A stretch of DNA of 16,485 bases from CBDULX01 sp048550535. GTDB taxonomy: Bacteria > Pseudomonadota > Gammaproteobacteria > SZUA-229. Shown here one piece after another: positions 1 to 6,988 of the stretch (position 1 is the stretch's first letter; each line of letters opens with the position of its first letter). A model generated the notes under the pieces. The model had not been told where the DNA came from and did not search any database. It was given only the letters and a program-made list of their open reading frames with translations. The stretch is from assembly GCA_048550535.1 (NCBI GenBank), contig JBLYYN010000200.1, positions 1 to 16,485 of the forward strand. Reading direction: 5' to 3'. Made by a program: the position numbers and the translations under genes.

Positions 1-900
1 ACCATCATTCATGATGCACATCCCGACTATGCCAGCAGCCGCTGGGCCAGGGATTATGCCGACAAACATTCCCTGGGTCGACGAGCCGTGTATCATCACC
101 GCGCCCATGCCAGCACCCTCTGTGGTGACTACCCGGCAGAAACGAACTGGCTGGTATTTACCTGGGATGGCACAGGACTGGGTGAAGACAACAGCCTGTG
201 GGGTGGAGAAACTCTATACGGAACAAGTGGACACTGGCAGCGCGTCGTAAGATTCAGACCCTTCCAGCTGGTCGGCGGTGACAAGGTTGCTCTACAACCC
301 TGGAGAAGCGCGCTCTCGATATGCCAGGAAGCAGGCATAGGCTGGCATGCTGATGGTGTGGACATAGACATGTTTACCCAGGCCTACAACAAACAATCCG
401 GTATCATCAGTTCTGCGGCAGGTCGCCTGTTTGATGCCGCAGCGGCCATCATCCTCAAACGCTACCAGTGCAGCTTCGATGGGCAGGCACCGATGGAACT
501 TGAGCACACGGCCAGCGGATTAAGCCCTGAACTGGCCATACCATTGACGCTGACACCCCGGTCTGATGAACTGCTGGATATTGACTACCGGAAGCTGTTC
601 CGGTCACTGGTAGAACAAAGCGAACTGGAAAATGACCAGGCCAGCAATATTTTCCACAGCAGTATGGCTATGAATATAGTGCAACAGGTCGAACACTTTC
701 ATGAGATTTATGACGACTTTGCCATTGGCCTGACTGGCGGTGTGTTCCAGAACAAAAAGCTGACTGAATTTGTCATGCAAACCCTGGCGCAGAAAAATTA
801 CCGGGTTTACCTGTCACACTCAGTTCCCTGTAATGATGGCGGTCTCAGCTATGGACAGATTATTGAAACCCATGGAATATTGAAGCATGAACAAAACTGA
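1..900 (+). CDS. hypF: Carbamoyltransferase HypF, C-terminal part (5' end outside window)
   Basis: HypF makes the carbamoyl group that becomes the cyanide ligands of the NiFe hydrogenase active site, transferring it to HypE in the cytoplasm. The reading frame is open from base 1, so about 300 residues of the C-terminal Kae1-like domain are present and the acylphosphatase, zinc-finger and YrdC domains lie upstream. Visible family motifs are HHRAH (the HHxAH metal site), DGTGLGEDNSLWGGE, SSAAGRLFDA, GQAPMELE, GLTGGVFQN and VPCNDGGLSYGQ. The family usually has HHHAH, so the central Arg is a mild deviation that keeps the HHxAH pattern. The stop overlaps the hypE start by 14 bases, which argues for translational coupling. 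The assignment is safe. Confidence 0.96.
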   Translation, partial: TIIHDAHPDYASSRWARDYADKHSLGRRAVYHHRAHASTLCGDYPAETNWLVFTWDGTGLGEDNSLWGGETLYGTSGHWQRVVRFRPFQLVGGDKVALQPWRSALSICQEAGIGWHADGVDIDMFTQAYNKQSGIISSAAGRLFDAAAAIILKRYQCSFDGQAPMELEHTASGLSPELAIPLTLTPRSDELLDIDYRKLFRSLVEQSELENDQASNIFHSSMAMNIVQQVEHFHEIYDDFAIGLTGGVFQNKKLTEFVMQTLAQKNYRVYLSHSVPCNDGGLSYGQIIETHGILKHEQN

Positions 901-1891
901 TTTAATTACCCTCGCTCACGGCAATGGCGGCCGACACATGCGTGAACTGGTGGACAATCTGTTCGCAAAAAAACTCAGCAATCCATTGCTCGATACCAGT
1001 GTCGATGCCTGCCATTTACAACTGGACAGCCCAGATATTTGTTTCACCACCGATGGCTTTACCGTAAAACCCCTGGAATTTCCCGGCGGCACTATAGGCT
1101 CACTGGCGATTCACGGCACCGTCAATGATCTTGCGGTATCCGGTTCTACACCCAAATACCTCAGCCTGAATGCCTTCATTGAGGAAGGCATGCCATTTGA
1201 ACAGCTGGAAAGAATACTGGATGATATGGCTCAGGCGGCACAGGTCTGTAATGTGCAGATTGTCGCCGGTGACACCAAGGTACTCCCCCTGCACGAAGCC
1301 AGTGGCGTTTATTTTGCCACGACCGGTATAGGCTTATATAACCCGAACTTCAATCTTGGCATGGATAAAATCCAACCCGGAGATAAAATCCTGGTGAATG
1401 GCAGTATCGGAGATCATGGCACAGCGGTCATGCTGGCAAGGGAGCAATATGGACTCAGTGGCCGGCTTGAATCCGATTCCGCCAGTGTATATCCCTTCAC
1501 CTATGCCCTGTCGCAACTGGAAGGCGTGAGATTTATGCGTGACCCGACCCGTGGCGGGCTAGCCACCGTCAGCGTAGAGATTACCCGACAGGCGAAACTG
1601 GGCTGTTATCTGCACAGCACACAAATTCCGATCAAACCCCAGGTTGCAGCGGTGTGTGAAATACTCGGTTACGATCCCTATTACCTGGCCTGTGAAGGCC
1701 GAGTGATCGCCATCGTCGACGAGCAACAGGCACAACAGGCCCTGGCCCTCTGGCAACAACTACCCGGTGGTGAGGATGCCGCAATTATTGGTGAAATCAC
1801 CCAACAACCGAGGGTGATACTGGAAACCGAATTAGGTGGGCAGCGGGTTCTGGATGAACTGGAAGATGATCCTTTGCCGCGTATTTGTTAA
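887..1891 (+). CDS. hypE: Hydrogenase maturation factor HypE (carbamoyl dehydratase)
   Basis: HypE receives the carbamoyl group from HypF on its C-terminal cysteine and dehydrates it with ATP to a thiocyanate, the source of the Fe-CN ligands. At 334 aa it has the normal length for this PurM/AIR-synthase-like family. Seen in the sequence are HGNGGRHM near the N-terminus, the GDTKVLP ATP-site motif, DPTRGGLATV in the second domain, and the obligatory PRIC terminus with Cys334 as the last residue. The start ATG lies inside the end of hypF and no closer alternative exists. The gene is followed by a spacer with hairpins, so hypE is probably the last gene of its operon. The pathway partner is the NiFe hydrogenase encoded at 5.9-10.3 kb (inference). 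Confidence 0.97.
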   Translation: MNKTDLITLAHGNGGRHMRELVDNLFAKKLSNPLLDTSVDACHLQLDSPDICFTTDGFTVKPLEFPGGTIGSLAIHGTVNDLAVSGSTPKYLSLNAFIEEGMPFEQLERILDDMAQAAQVCNVQIVAGDTKVLPLHEASGVYFATTGIGLYNPNFNLGMDKIQPGDKILVNGSIGDHGTAVMLAREQYGLSGRLESDSASVYPFTYALSQLEGVRFMRDPTRGGLATVSVEITRQAKLGCYLHSTQIPIKPQVAAVCEILGYDPYYLACEGRVIAIVDEQQAQQALALWQQLPGGEDAAIIGEITQQPRVILETELGGQRVLDELEDDPLPRIC

Positions 1892-1951
1892 AAAGATTTG
1901 ACCCACGACTGCAGGCCAGATTTTTGCTTAGCAACTATTATCTATGATCAT

Positions 1952-1973
1952 TATGCGATGTTTTAATCGCATA
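1952..1973. terminator. Perfect 8-bp hairpin after hypE
   Basis: TATGCGAT at 1952-1959 pairs with ATCGCATA at 1966-1973 around a 6-base loop, 60 bases after the hypE stop. No T-tract follows on either strand, so it is at best a weak or factor-assisted terminator, or an RNA 3'-end stabiliser. Confidence 0.35.
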
Positions 1974-1980
1974 GAAAACA

Positions 1981-2023
1981 GGCTCGGTGAAGATTGATTA
2001 ATTCGAAACAAACTTCACCGGCC
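1981..2023. terminator. Second inverted repeat in the convergent spacer
   Basis: GGTGAAG at 1986-1992 pairs with CTTCACC at 2013-2019, and the outer GGC/GCC bases can extend the stem; the loop is 20 bases. It lies between hypE and the candidate small minus-strand ORF that ends at 2036, a natural place for a shared terminator. It lacks an obvious T-tract. Confidence 0.3.
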
Positions 2024-2035
2024 CATTCAACTATA

Positions 2036-2149
2036 TCAGTCTTCAGAATTTGTGTTGTTCATCAGGTGGTTAATTCTAACGCCCAGAAAAGTGAAGACCA
2101 TCACTGAGCCAATCACCCCAAGAATGGCGAAAATTGCAGTCGCATCCAT
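2036..2149 (-). CDS. Candidate 37-aa single-pass membrane peptide
   Basis: This short ORF reads MDATAIFAILGVIGSVMVF, continues with a hydrophobic TFLGV, then a polar tail (RINHLMNNTNSED). It has the composition of a real single-span membrane peptide: a short acidic start, about 20 uninterrupted hydrophobic residues, a basic Arg at the cytoplasmic edge and a polar, acidic tail. A GAGAG ribosome-binding site lies 7 bases before the ATG, and a TTGAAT/TAAATT promoter-like pair with 17-base spacing lies further upstream. It converges with hypE and hairpins sit just beyond its stop. I do not recognise the family. It could resemble the small accessory subunits of respiratory complexes in form only; no function is claimed. 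Confidence 0.5.
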   Translation of the reverse strand: MDATAIFAILGVIGSVMVFTFLGVRINHLMNNTNSED

Positions 2150-2433
2150 AATCTAACTCTCATATGTATTTCAGAAAAAACAGCCGCGCAATTTAAAGTA
2201 AACGGCCTCTGAATTCAACCCTGTATTTTATATGTTTTAATCAAGTCATATGGATTGCACGCATGCAAACCTGTTTATCTCTCAACGAGTCAGTATGAGT
2301 GACACGGCGATAGCAAGGCCTGAACAGGATTAGAGGCTATGGAAATGATGAGACATCAGGTAAATAACAGGGGCACCAGGCCTCAGCTGAAACGATATGA
2401 GCTGCGACCTGGCACCTGTGTTGTAATTTTCTC
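2150..2433. other. Spacer between small ORF and exported-protein gene
   Basis: No credible gene is seen on either strand. The right end holds the long hairpin described separately; the left part probably holds the promoter of the 37-aa minus-strand ORF (TTGAAT, 17 bases, TAAATT when read on the minus strand). Confidence 0.4.
2366..2422 (-). terminator. Long interrupted hairpin just after the exported-protein gene
   Basis: Two nested stems are visible: an outer AACAG..GCACCAGG arm (2366-2380) against CCTGGCACC..TGTT (2408-2422) with a few mismatches, and an inner CAGCT/AGCTG stem (2384-2388 with 2400-2404) closed by an 11-base loop. It begins 11 bases after the minus-strand stop codon. On the minus strand it is followed by TTATTT, on the plus strand by GTAATTTT, so it could stop transcription from both sides. 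Confidence 0.5.
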
Positions 2434-4002
2434 CTACTTGACGATTGTTACATCTGTTTGTACATCGTTATCAAAATTATCATCATTAACGGCCGACACC
2501 GTACCTGTCCAGGTAACACTAGTCCGCGCAGCGGGCGCGGTCCATGTATAGATGATTCTTAACCGTTGGCCGGCAGCCAGCTCATAAAAGCTCTGTGAGA
2601 ACTGACCGACGATATTACCGGCGCTATCAACACCCTCTATAGTCACCACGCCTGATGCGGGATCCGTTCCAACGTTGGTGACCTTGGCATAGAGATTCGC
2701 TTCAGTTCCTGCTCTTACCTTCCGCGGTGCATTTAGTCTGCTAAACGCCATGTCGACATCCGCCAGTTCCGATGGCAAATTATCAAACCAGGGCAAGGGG
2801 GCCTCCGGAGCCGCAGTGTTGGTGAGGCGCAGAGTAAAGTGTGCGACTCCTGTGCTTGCCACATAGGTTGGCCAGCTGCTGATATCACTAGCCACGGTGA
2901 TATGGTAGTTAAGGTTCACATTTGACAGGTCATCGATAAAATCGACGAAATAAAATGGTGTAACACCATCGCCGGTATCTGGATTTGCCACAAATATAGC
3001 CAAATCCGCCAGACTCACAGGTACCGGGGTACCCGCAGCAGCATCAGCAGTATTCGGTAACTGAGGGGAGGCAGAGGTATAGGTTTCCCACAGGGTGCCG
3101 TTCCAGTTGGCGATGAGCGTTGCATCGGTCAGTGGGTCACCATCATCGTCAAAGAAATAACCATAGGGCACCTGGTCTTTGGCCAACCAGTTGTTAAACA
3201 GGTCAAAATAGTTGGCACTAGGGGTTCCAACACTGATGATGCTGTCTTCAACTGCCGACAACTTAAACCGGGCCCGGTTATCAGGGTCAAAGTAGCCGTC
3301 AGTATCGTGGTTCGGATTGGTATCCGCATCCCCGAACAGGCCAAAGGGAAATACCGCTGCCAGGTCGATATCACTGGCAGGATCACTGGCAGTGGCTACG
3401 ATGGGGTCATAAACGACTCCGTCTCGGTCAGCAAAACCCAAACCATCAGCCGCCGATGATGCCACAAAATTATCGCCCGTATTAAAGCCAAGCTGAATCG
3501 TGAAACTGCCAATCCGTGTTCCCGCTATCGCATTGATATACTTTTGCAGTACGCGGTAGGTATTGGTATCCAGAGAAGTGCTGACGTCAAATACCAGATC
3601 AACAGAAGAATCCCCTACCGTAGCCGTTTCTTTAAATCGCTTGCTGGTTTGAAAAGGATCACTGCATTGCTTGGTTGTACCATCCGTGGGATTGTAACCT
3701 GCGGTCATGATGCAATTGCTATTATCTTCATCATCATCGTTGACCACTTTCATACCGGGTCTCTGAACATCACTCTCCACCCAGACAACCGCACCATTAG
3801 TCGTACTAAAACTGGGATCGGTGAAAACGGTACTGGTATATGTCTCCTCAGGCACATATGGTGGCGCTTCTATCGAAACATTATCTTGATTCCAGTTAGT
3901 GATATCGGCGGCTTGCGAGGCGCAGGGTATTATTGCTGTCAAAGCAACACTGGTTGCCAGCGCCATGCTTATGTTTGTATATTTTCCAGCTGTCTTATTC
4001 AT
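2434..4002 (-). CDS. Exported acidic protein, choice-of-anchor F-like, with C-terminal CARDB-like domain
   Basis: The 522-aa product has a classical Sec signal peptide: basic N-terminus (MNKTAGK), a hydrophobic stretch, and a likely cleavage after Ala31 (SQA|AD). The Cys27 inside it is preceded by Pro and is not a lipobox. The mature protein starts with ITNWNQDNV and carries TYTSTVFTD and TNGAVVWVE segments that I recall from choice-of-anchor F family proteins. It is rich in Asp, including the runs NDDDEDN and FFDDDGDP, which look like calcium-binding loops, and has Cys97 and Cys113 as a possible disulfide. Residues about 425-520 look like an Ig-like CARDB domain (AKVTNVGTDPASGVVTI). No LPXTG, PEP-CTERM or GlyGly-CTERM tail is present. 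A ribosome-binding site (GTGGAG) precedes the ATG. It is monocistronic between a terminator-like hairpin and a long spacer. Function is unknown; an extracellular or surface role is inferred. Confidence 0.75.
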   Translation of the reverse strand: MNKTAGKYTNISMALATSVALTAIIPCASQAADITNWNQDNVSIEAPPYVPEETYTSTVFTDPSFSTTNGAVVWVESDVQRPGMKVVNDDDEDNSNCIMTAGYNPTDGTTKQCSDPFQTSKRFKETATVGDSSVDLVFDVSTSLDTNTYRVLQKYINAIAGTRIGSFTIQLGFNTGDNFVASSAADGLGFADRDGVVYDPIVATASDPASDIDLAAVFPFGLFGDADTNPNHDTDGYFDPDNRARFKLSAVEDSIISVGTPSANYFDLFNNWLAKDQVPYGYFFDDDGDPLTDATLIANWNGTLWETYTSASPQLPNTADAAAGTPVPVSLADLAIFVANPDTGDGVTPFYFVDFIDDLSNVNLNYHITVASDISSWPTYVASTGVAHFTLRLTNTAAPEAPLPWFDNLPSELADVDMAFSRLNAPRKVRAGTEANLYAKVTNVGTDPASGVVTIEGVDSAGNIVGQFSQSFYELAAGQRLRIIYTWTAPAARTSVTWTGTVSAVNDDNFDNDVQTDVTIVK

Positions 4003-4305
4003 TATAATAACTCCACTGTATTTATGAAAAATTTCAAGACCCTAGTTTTACGCAGTCCCAATTTCAACAAATTAATGAACATAACTACCCCCCTCATGAC
4101 AGTACACAGTGAGTAACTCAGGATCCGTAAGCTCCTCTACGACTCCTGACCTTGCCCAATTAAGGCTTATTTTCCATTTACATCAATCTCTCCATCACTT
4201 GCCAGCATTTCCATATGCAGCATCAAGCCTGAGTTAGTGAAATCATAAATCTGTAGTCCGTGTATCGCCGAAACATCCAGCACCACGACAACAACAGCGG
4301 ATAAA

Positions 4306-4323
4306 GAATGCAGCTATGCATTC
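4306..4323. repeat. Perfect 7-bp hairpin
   Basis: GAATGCA at 4306-4312 and TGCATTC at 4317-4323 enclose a 4-base loop (GCTA). It lies about 300 bases upstream of the exported-protein start on its minus-strand side, so it could be in a leader or just be an operator-like palindrome. No T-tract follows. Confidence 0.35.
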
Positions 4324-4563
4324 CATACAGCAACTGAAAATAGATCAGAACAGCATTTAATAATATTAGAAACCATCACCATCTAGCTCACTTTCTACAA
4401 TTTTTTATGTTGTTTCTAAAGCATTAATTAAATAGTGACGGACGTATATAGATTGCTACACCAGCAGGCAAAGATACAAAGGTTATGTGCGTTCCTGGCT
4501 GACTAACAACATGCCTGGCTCACACCATCTTTAAACTATGATTTTTTGAAACTAGAACTTAAA

Positions 4564-4662
4564 AGGCATGTCAACATTTATCAATAGGGATTTTTCACAA
4601 ACCAACAAAAATAATCCCTTGAGCGCTTTTTTAAGTCAAAAAAACGCCAAGCTTTCATGCCT
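4564..4662. repeat. Nested inverted repeats forming a possible three-way junction
   Basis: An outer 7-bp pair, AGGCATG (4564-4570) with CATGCCT (4656-4662), encloses two side-by-side hairpins. The first is AGGGATT (4586-4592) with AATCCCT (4613-4619). The second is GCG-T6 (4623-4632) with A6-CGC (about 4638-4648), with one bulged base. The arrangement suits a multibranched RNA or an extruded DNA element, but each stem is short and the region is AT-rich, so chance is possible. Confidence 0.35.
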
Positions 4663-5070
4663 GATTGCTCTTATTATATTTAAGTTACTAAAACAGATGA
4701 ATGTAATAATTTTTAATTAAACAACGGGAATTAAATAGCAGAATTTTCTTATATTCGAAAACATTACTCTATAAGCAGAGCACATATATTCATCTGTTAC
4801 CTTTTCTGTTAATTCAGATAAACAGCTATTACATTTTCTTAAAATCTGGTTTTTGATTTGATTCGCTGAAAACTTAAATCTGCAGAATTGTTACTGAGAC
4901 AAAAAAACACATGCCGTTATTTGCCAGCCTATAACATAAGAAGCAGAGCCCGCTATAAAACCGTGTCACTGAATGTTTTTTTACACGACAAATAACTTCT
5001 AAGTGATGCTGAGTGATTTTTATATAGCGCAGTTTATTGACCAAAGCTGTCCAATTGCCAGCCCAACCGC

Positions 5071-5076
5071 TATAAT
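5071..5076 (+). promoter_or_regulatory. Possible -10 element for the membrane-protein gene
   Basis: A perfect TATAAT lies 31 bases before the ATG at 5107. The matching -35 region (TGTCCA with 17-base spacing) is poor, so the call rests on the -10 hexamer and position only. Confidence 0.3.
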
Positions 5077-5106
5077 CAGCCAACCACAATTAAGAATCAA
5101 AACCGA

Positions 5107-5448
5107 ATGCAAGCTGCAGAACTCGTCAACCAGTTTTTAATCTATGCCATACTCTGGCTTATACTTATCCCGATTACTTACCTATTAGCAAAAAAGAAAA
5201 AAACCTCTATAGTAGAAAAGCTTATTTTCACTATTGGCAGTATCGCTCTATCCGCATTGCTAATCATGTTCAGTTACACGCTACTAGCCAATATCGGTCT
5301 TATCACTCTACTGGCTTCCATAAACTCAATACTGGCGAATATTGTGATTATCTTATTGATCATGCTGGCACCGGTACTGGTGGCATCTGGGCACTATAAG
5401 CTGGAACACTACAACAGTGAAAAAAGTGAAGGGGAAGGGAATAGCTGA
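5107..5448 (+). CDS. Hypothetical small membrane protein (113 aa)
   Basis: I do not recognise the family. The product has a first membrane segment at about residues 10-27 (LIYAILWLILIPITYLLA), a basic loop AKKKKTS, then two closely spaced hydrophobic segments at about 38-62 and 64-93, and a charged C-terminal tail (HYKLEHYNSEKSEGEG). The positive loop predicts a cytoplasmic position after the first helix. An in-frame TGA at 5038 and the lack of any ATG, GTG or TTG between it and 5107 fix the start, although no ribosome-binding site is visible. It stands alone between the AT-rich spacer and the convergent DUF465-like gene. A link to the nearby hydrogenase is not supported by the sequence. Confidence 0.65.
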   Translation: MQAAELVNQFLIYAILWLILIPITYLLAKKKKTSIVEKLIFTIGSIALSALLIMFSYTLLANIGLITLLASINSILANIVIILLIMLAPVLVASGHYKLEHYNSEKSEGEGNS

Positions 5449-5466
5449 GTGGTCTTGAATCGACTC

Positions 5467-5673
5467 TCAGGCCAAAATATCTGGGATGAGCTCGTCCTCG
5501 ATCTTGATGATCTGCTCTTTTATTTTAAGCTTGCGCTTTTTCAGGCGTTGCAGCTGTAACTGCTCAATGCCCCCGGTCATTTGCAGCCGGTGAATGACGT
5601 CATCAAGATCGCGGTGCTCGAGCTTTAATTCCTCGAGTTTATGCTGCAAGCCTTCAAGCTCAATATTAGACAT
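5467..5673 (-). CDS. YdcH/DUF465-family small coiled-coil protein
   Basis: The 68-aa product is almost entirely alpha-helical and charged, with heptad-like Leu spacing. The core LEHRDLDDVI followed by LQLQRLKKRKLKIKEQI is characteristic of DUF465 (YdcH-like) proteins, whose function is not established. The usual length is 65-80 aa. AGGA lies 7 bases before the ATG. It runs divergently from the hydrogenase operon and ends 18 bases from the convergent membrane-protein gene. It is cytosolic by composition. Confidence 0.85.
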   Translation of the reverse strand: MSNIELEGLQHKLEELKLEHRDLDDVIHRLQMTGGIEQLQLQRLKKRKLKIKEQIIKIEDELIPDILA

Positions 5674-5806
5674 TACTCATCCTCAGACTCCGACGAAACA
5701 GCATGGAAAACATGACCATCGAACGACATTACCATAAAACGCCGATAAATAACTACTTACTTATATCCCTCGATCCAATAAAGTTTAATATAAATTTTTA
5801 GCTCTT

Positions 5807-5857
5807 TTGACATTGAACAAGCGGCTTGAACTCAAGGCCAGTGTTTCGCTCTATACT
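5807..5857 (+). promoter_or_regulatory. Putative promoter region of the hydrogenase operon with FNR/ANR-like site
   Basis: TTGAC-ATTG-AACAA at 5807-5820 matches the FNR consensus TTGAT-N4-ATCAA at 8 of 10 positions. A perfect palindrome CTTGA-AC-TCAAG lies at 5825-5836. A -10-like TATACT is at 5852-5857, giving a start near 5864 and a leader of about 21 bases before the hydB ATG. The -35 region is poor, as expected of an activator-dependent promoter. The FNR-like site would be centred near -50 rather than the classical -41.5, which weakens the call. Confidence 0.35.
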
Positions 5858-5884
5858 AAAAGCCGGGCTAAAAATGGAACAACT

Positions 5885-6988
5885 ATGGCTGATCAGGTTT
5901 TTCTACCTAGAGCACAACTGCAACATCTGATTGAGCATATGCAATCCTCGGGCTACCGTTGCGTTGGGCCCAAAATAGACCATGATTGTATTGTTTATGA
6001 CGATATTAGTCACCAGCAGGATCTGCCTCTTGGTATTCAGGACCAGCAGGGGCCAGGGCAGTATCGCCTGCAGCAACATACCCATTCCAGACATTTCGCC
6101 TGGGCCAATGGACCACAGGCTATTAAGCCCTTAACCTTTGCCCCCCATGAAACTCTGTGGGAATGCAAACGAAGTGATACTGCTGAGCTGGAGTTTTGCA
6201 CAAGCCCCACCAGGTCTGAAAAAATTGCCTTGTTTGCAGTACGCGCCTGCGACCTCGCCGCCTATCAATTACAAAAAGAACATTTTTTAAATCAGGAGCT
6301 AGCCGACCCCTGGTTCAAGTCACGCAGCGAAGCGCTATTCATCATCGCCGTTCACTGCAGCCACCCTTCGGCCAACTGTTTCTGCGCCTCGACCGGTGAC
6401 GGCCCTGAAGCCACTAGAGGTTATGACCTGGCCATGCACGAACTGGATGATGGCTATGTCATAGCAGTCGGATCGGAAGCCGGCGAGGATACCGTTCAAC
6501 ATTTACAACTGGATCGGGCCAGTACACTGCAACTTAAGCAATGTAACAAGCAAATCCAGCATGCCACTCATCAGCAGACCCGTCACATACCGGTACAAGA
6601 ATTAAAAACAGCGCTGTTACAGCAACTGGATCACCCACACTGGAAAGCCATCGGTGAACGCTGTTTGTCCTGCGCTAATTGCACTGCGGTTTGTCCCAGT
6701 TGTTTCTGCCATCAACAACATGATGAGGTTGACCTTACAACAGAAACCGCCAGCCATTACCGTGACTGGAGCTCATGTTTTAGCCATAACCACGGTTATC
6801 TCGCCGGCCACCCGTTACGTCCAGACAGCTGGCAACGCTACCGTCAGTGGCTCACTCACAAATTTGCTAACTGGCAGGAGCAGTATGGCCGCATTGGCTG
6901 CACCGGTTGCGGCCGCTGTATCAGCTGGTGCCCGGTAGGCATTGATGTGGTAGAAGAACTGAATTACTTTTGTGAGACCCAGCCATGA
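5885..6988 (+). CDS. hydB: Group 3b NiFe hydrogenase (sulfhydrogenase) beta subunit, 4Fe-4S protein
   Basis: HydB is the electron-transfer iron-sulfur subunit of the cytoplasmic NAD(P)-linked sulfhydrogenase, partnering HydG in the diaphorase/sulfur-reductase half. The 367-aa product ends with two 4Fe-4S clusters: C260-x2-C263-x2-C266-x3-C270-P and C339-x2-C342-x2-C345-x3-C349-P. Earlier family features include FAVRACDLAAY at about residue 120 and the Cys-rich CSHPSANCFC. An in-frame TTG at 5807 would add 26 residues, but the ATG at 5885 has GGA six bases upstream and lies after the promoter-like sequence, so it is preferred. The stop overlaps hydG by ATGA. Gene order beta-gamma-delta-alpha is the same as in the Pyrococcus hydBGDA operon. 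Confidence 0.92.
   Translation: MADQVFLPRAQLQHLIEHMQSSGYRCVGPKIDHDCIVYDDISHQQDLPLGIQDQQGPGQYRLQQHTHSRHFAWANGPQAIKPLTFAPHETLWECKRSDTAELEFCTSPTRSEKIALFAVRACDLAAYQLQKEHFLNQELADPWFKSRSEALFIIAVHCSHPSANCFCASTGDGPEATRGYDLAMHELDDGYVIAVGSEAGEDTVQHLQLDRASTLQLKQCNKQIQHATHQQTRHIPVQELKTALLQQLDHPHWKAIGERCLSCANCTAVCPSCFCHQQHDEVDLTTETASHYRDWSSCFSHNHGYLAGHPLRPDSWQRYRQWLTHKFANWQEQYGRIGCTGCGRCISWCPVGIDVVEELNYFCETQP

Larger units (their letters stand above)
4003..5106. other. 1.1-kb AT-rich region without a convincing gene
   Basis: All frames were read; only short, low-complexity ORFs without ribosome-binding sites occur. It must hold the minus-strand promoter of the exported-protein gene and the promoter of the membrane-protein gene at 5107. 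Structure is present: a perfect 7-bp hairpin at 4306-4323 and a nested repeat cluster at 4564-4662, listed separately. Composition is clearly more AT-rich than the flanking genes. Confidence 0.5.

Noticed and set aside
4167..4313. Minus-strand open stretch of 48 codons after an in-frame TAG, protein-like composition with a Val-rich start
   Set aside because: No ATG and no ribosome-binding site before its only GTG starts, and no recognisable family. Possibly a decayed gene end, but not supportable as a gene.
4874..5089. Minus-strand 71-codon frame divergent from the small membrane protein
   Set aside because: No ribosome-binding site, no family, AT-rich composition and it covers the likely promoter of the gene at 5107.
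5807..5884. TTG-initiated 26-residue N-terminal extension of HydB
   Set aside because: The extension covers the FNR-like and -10-like sequences, has no ribosome-binding site and precedes the conserved protein; ATG 5885 has a Shine-Dalgarno at proper spacing.
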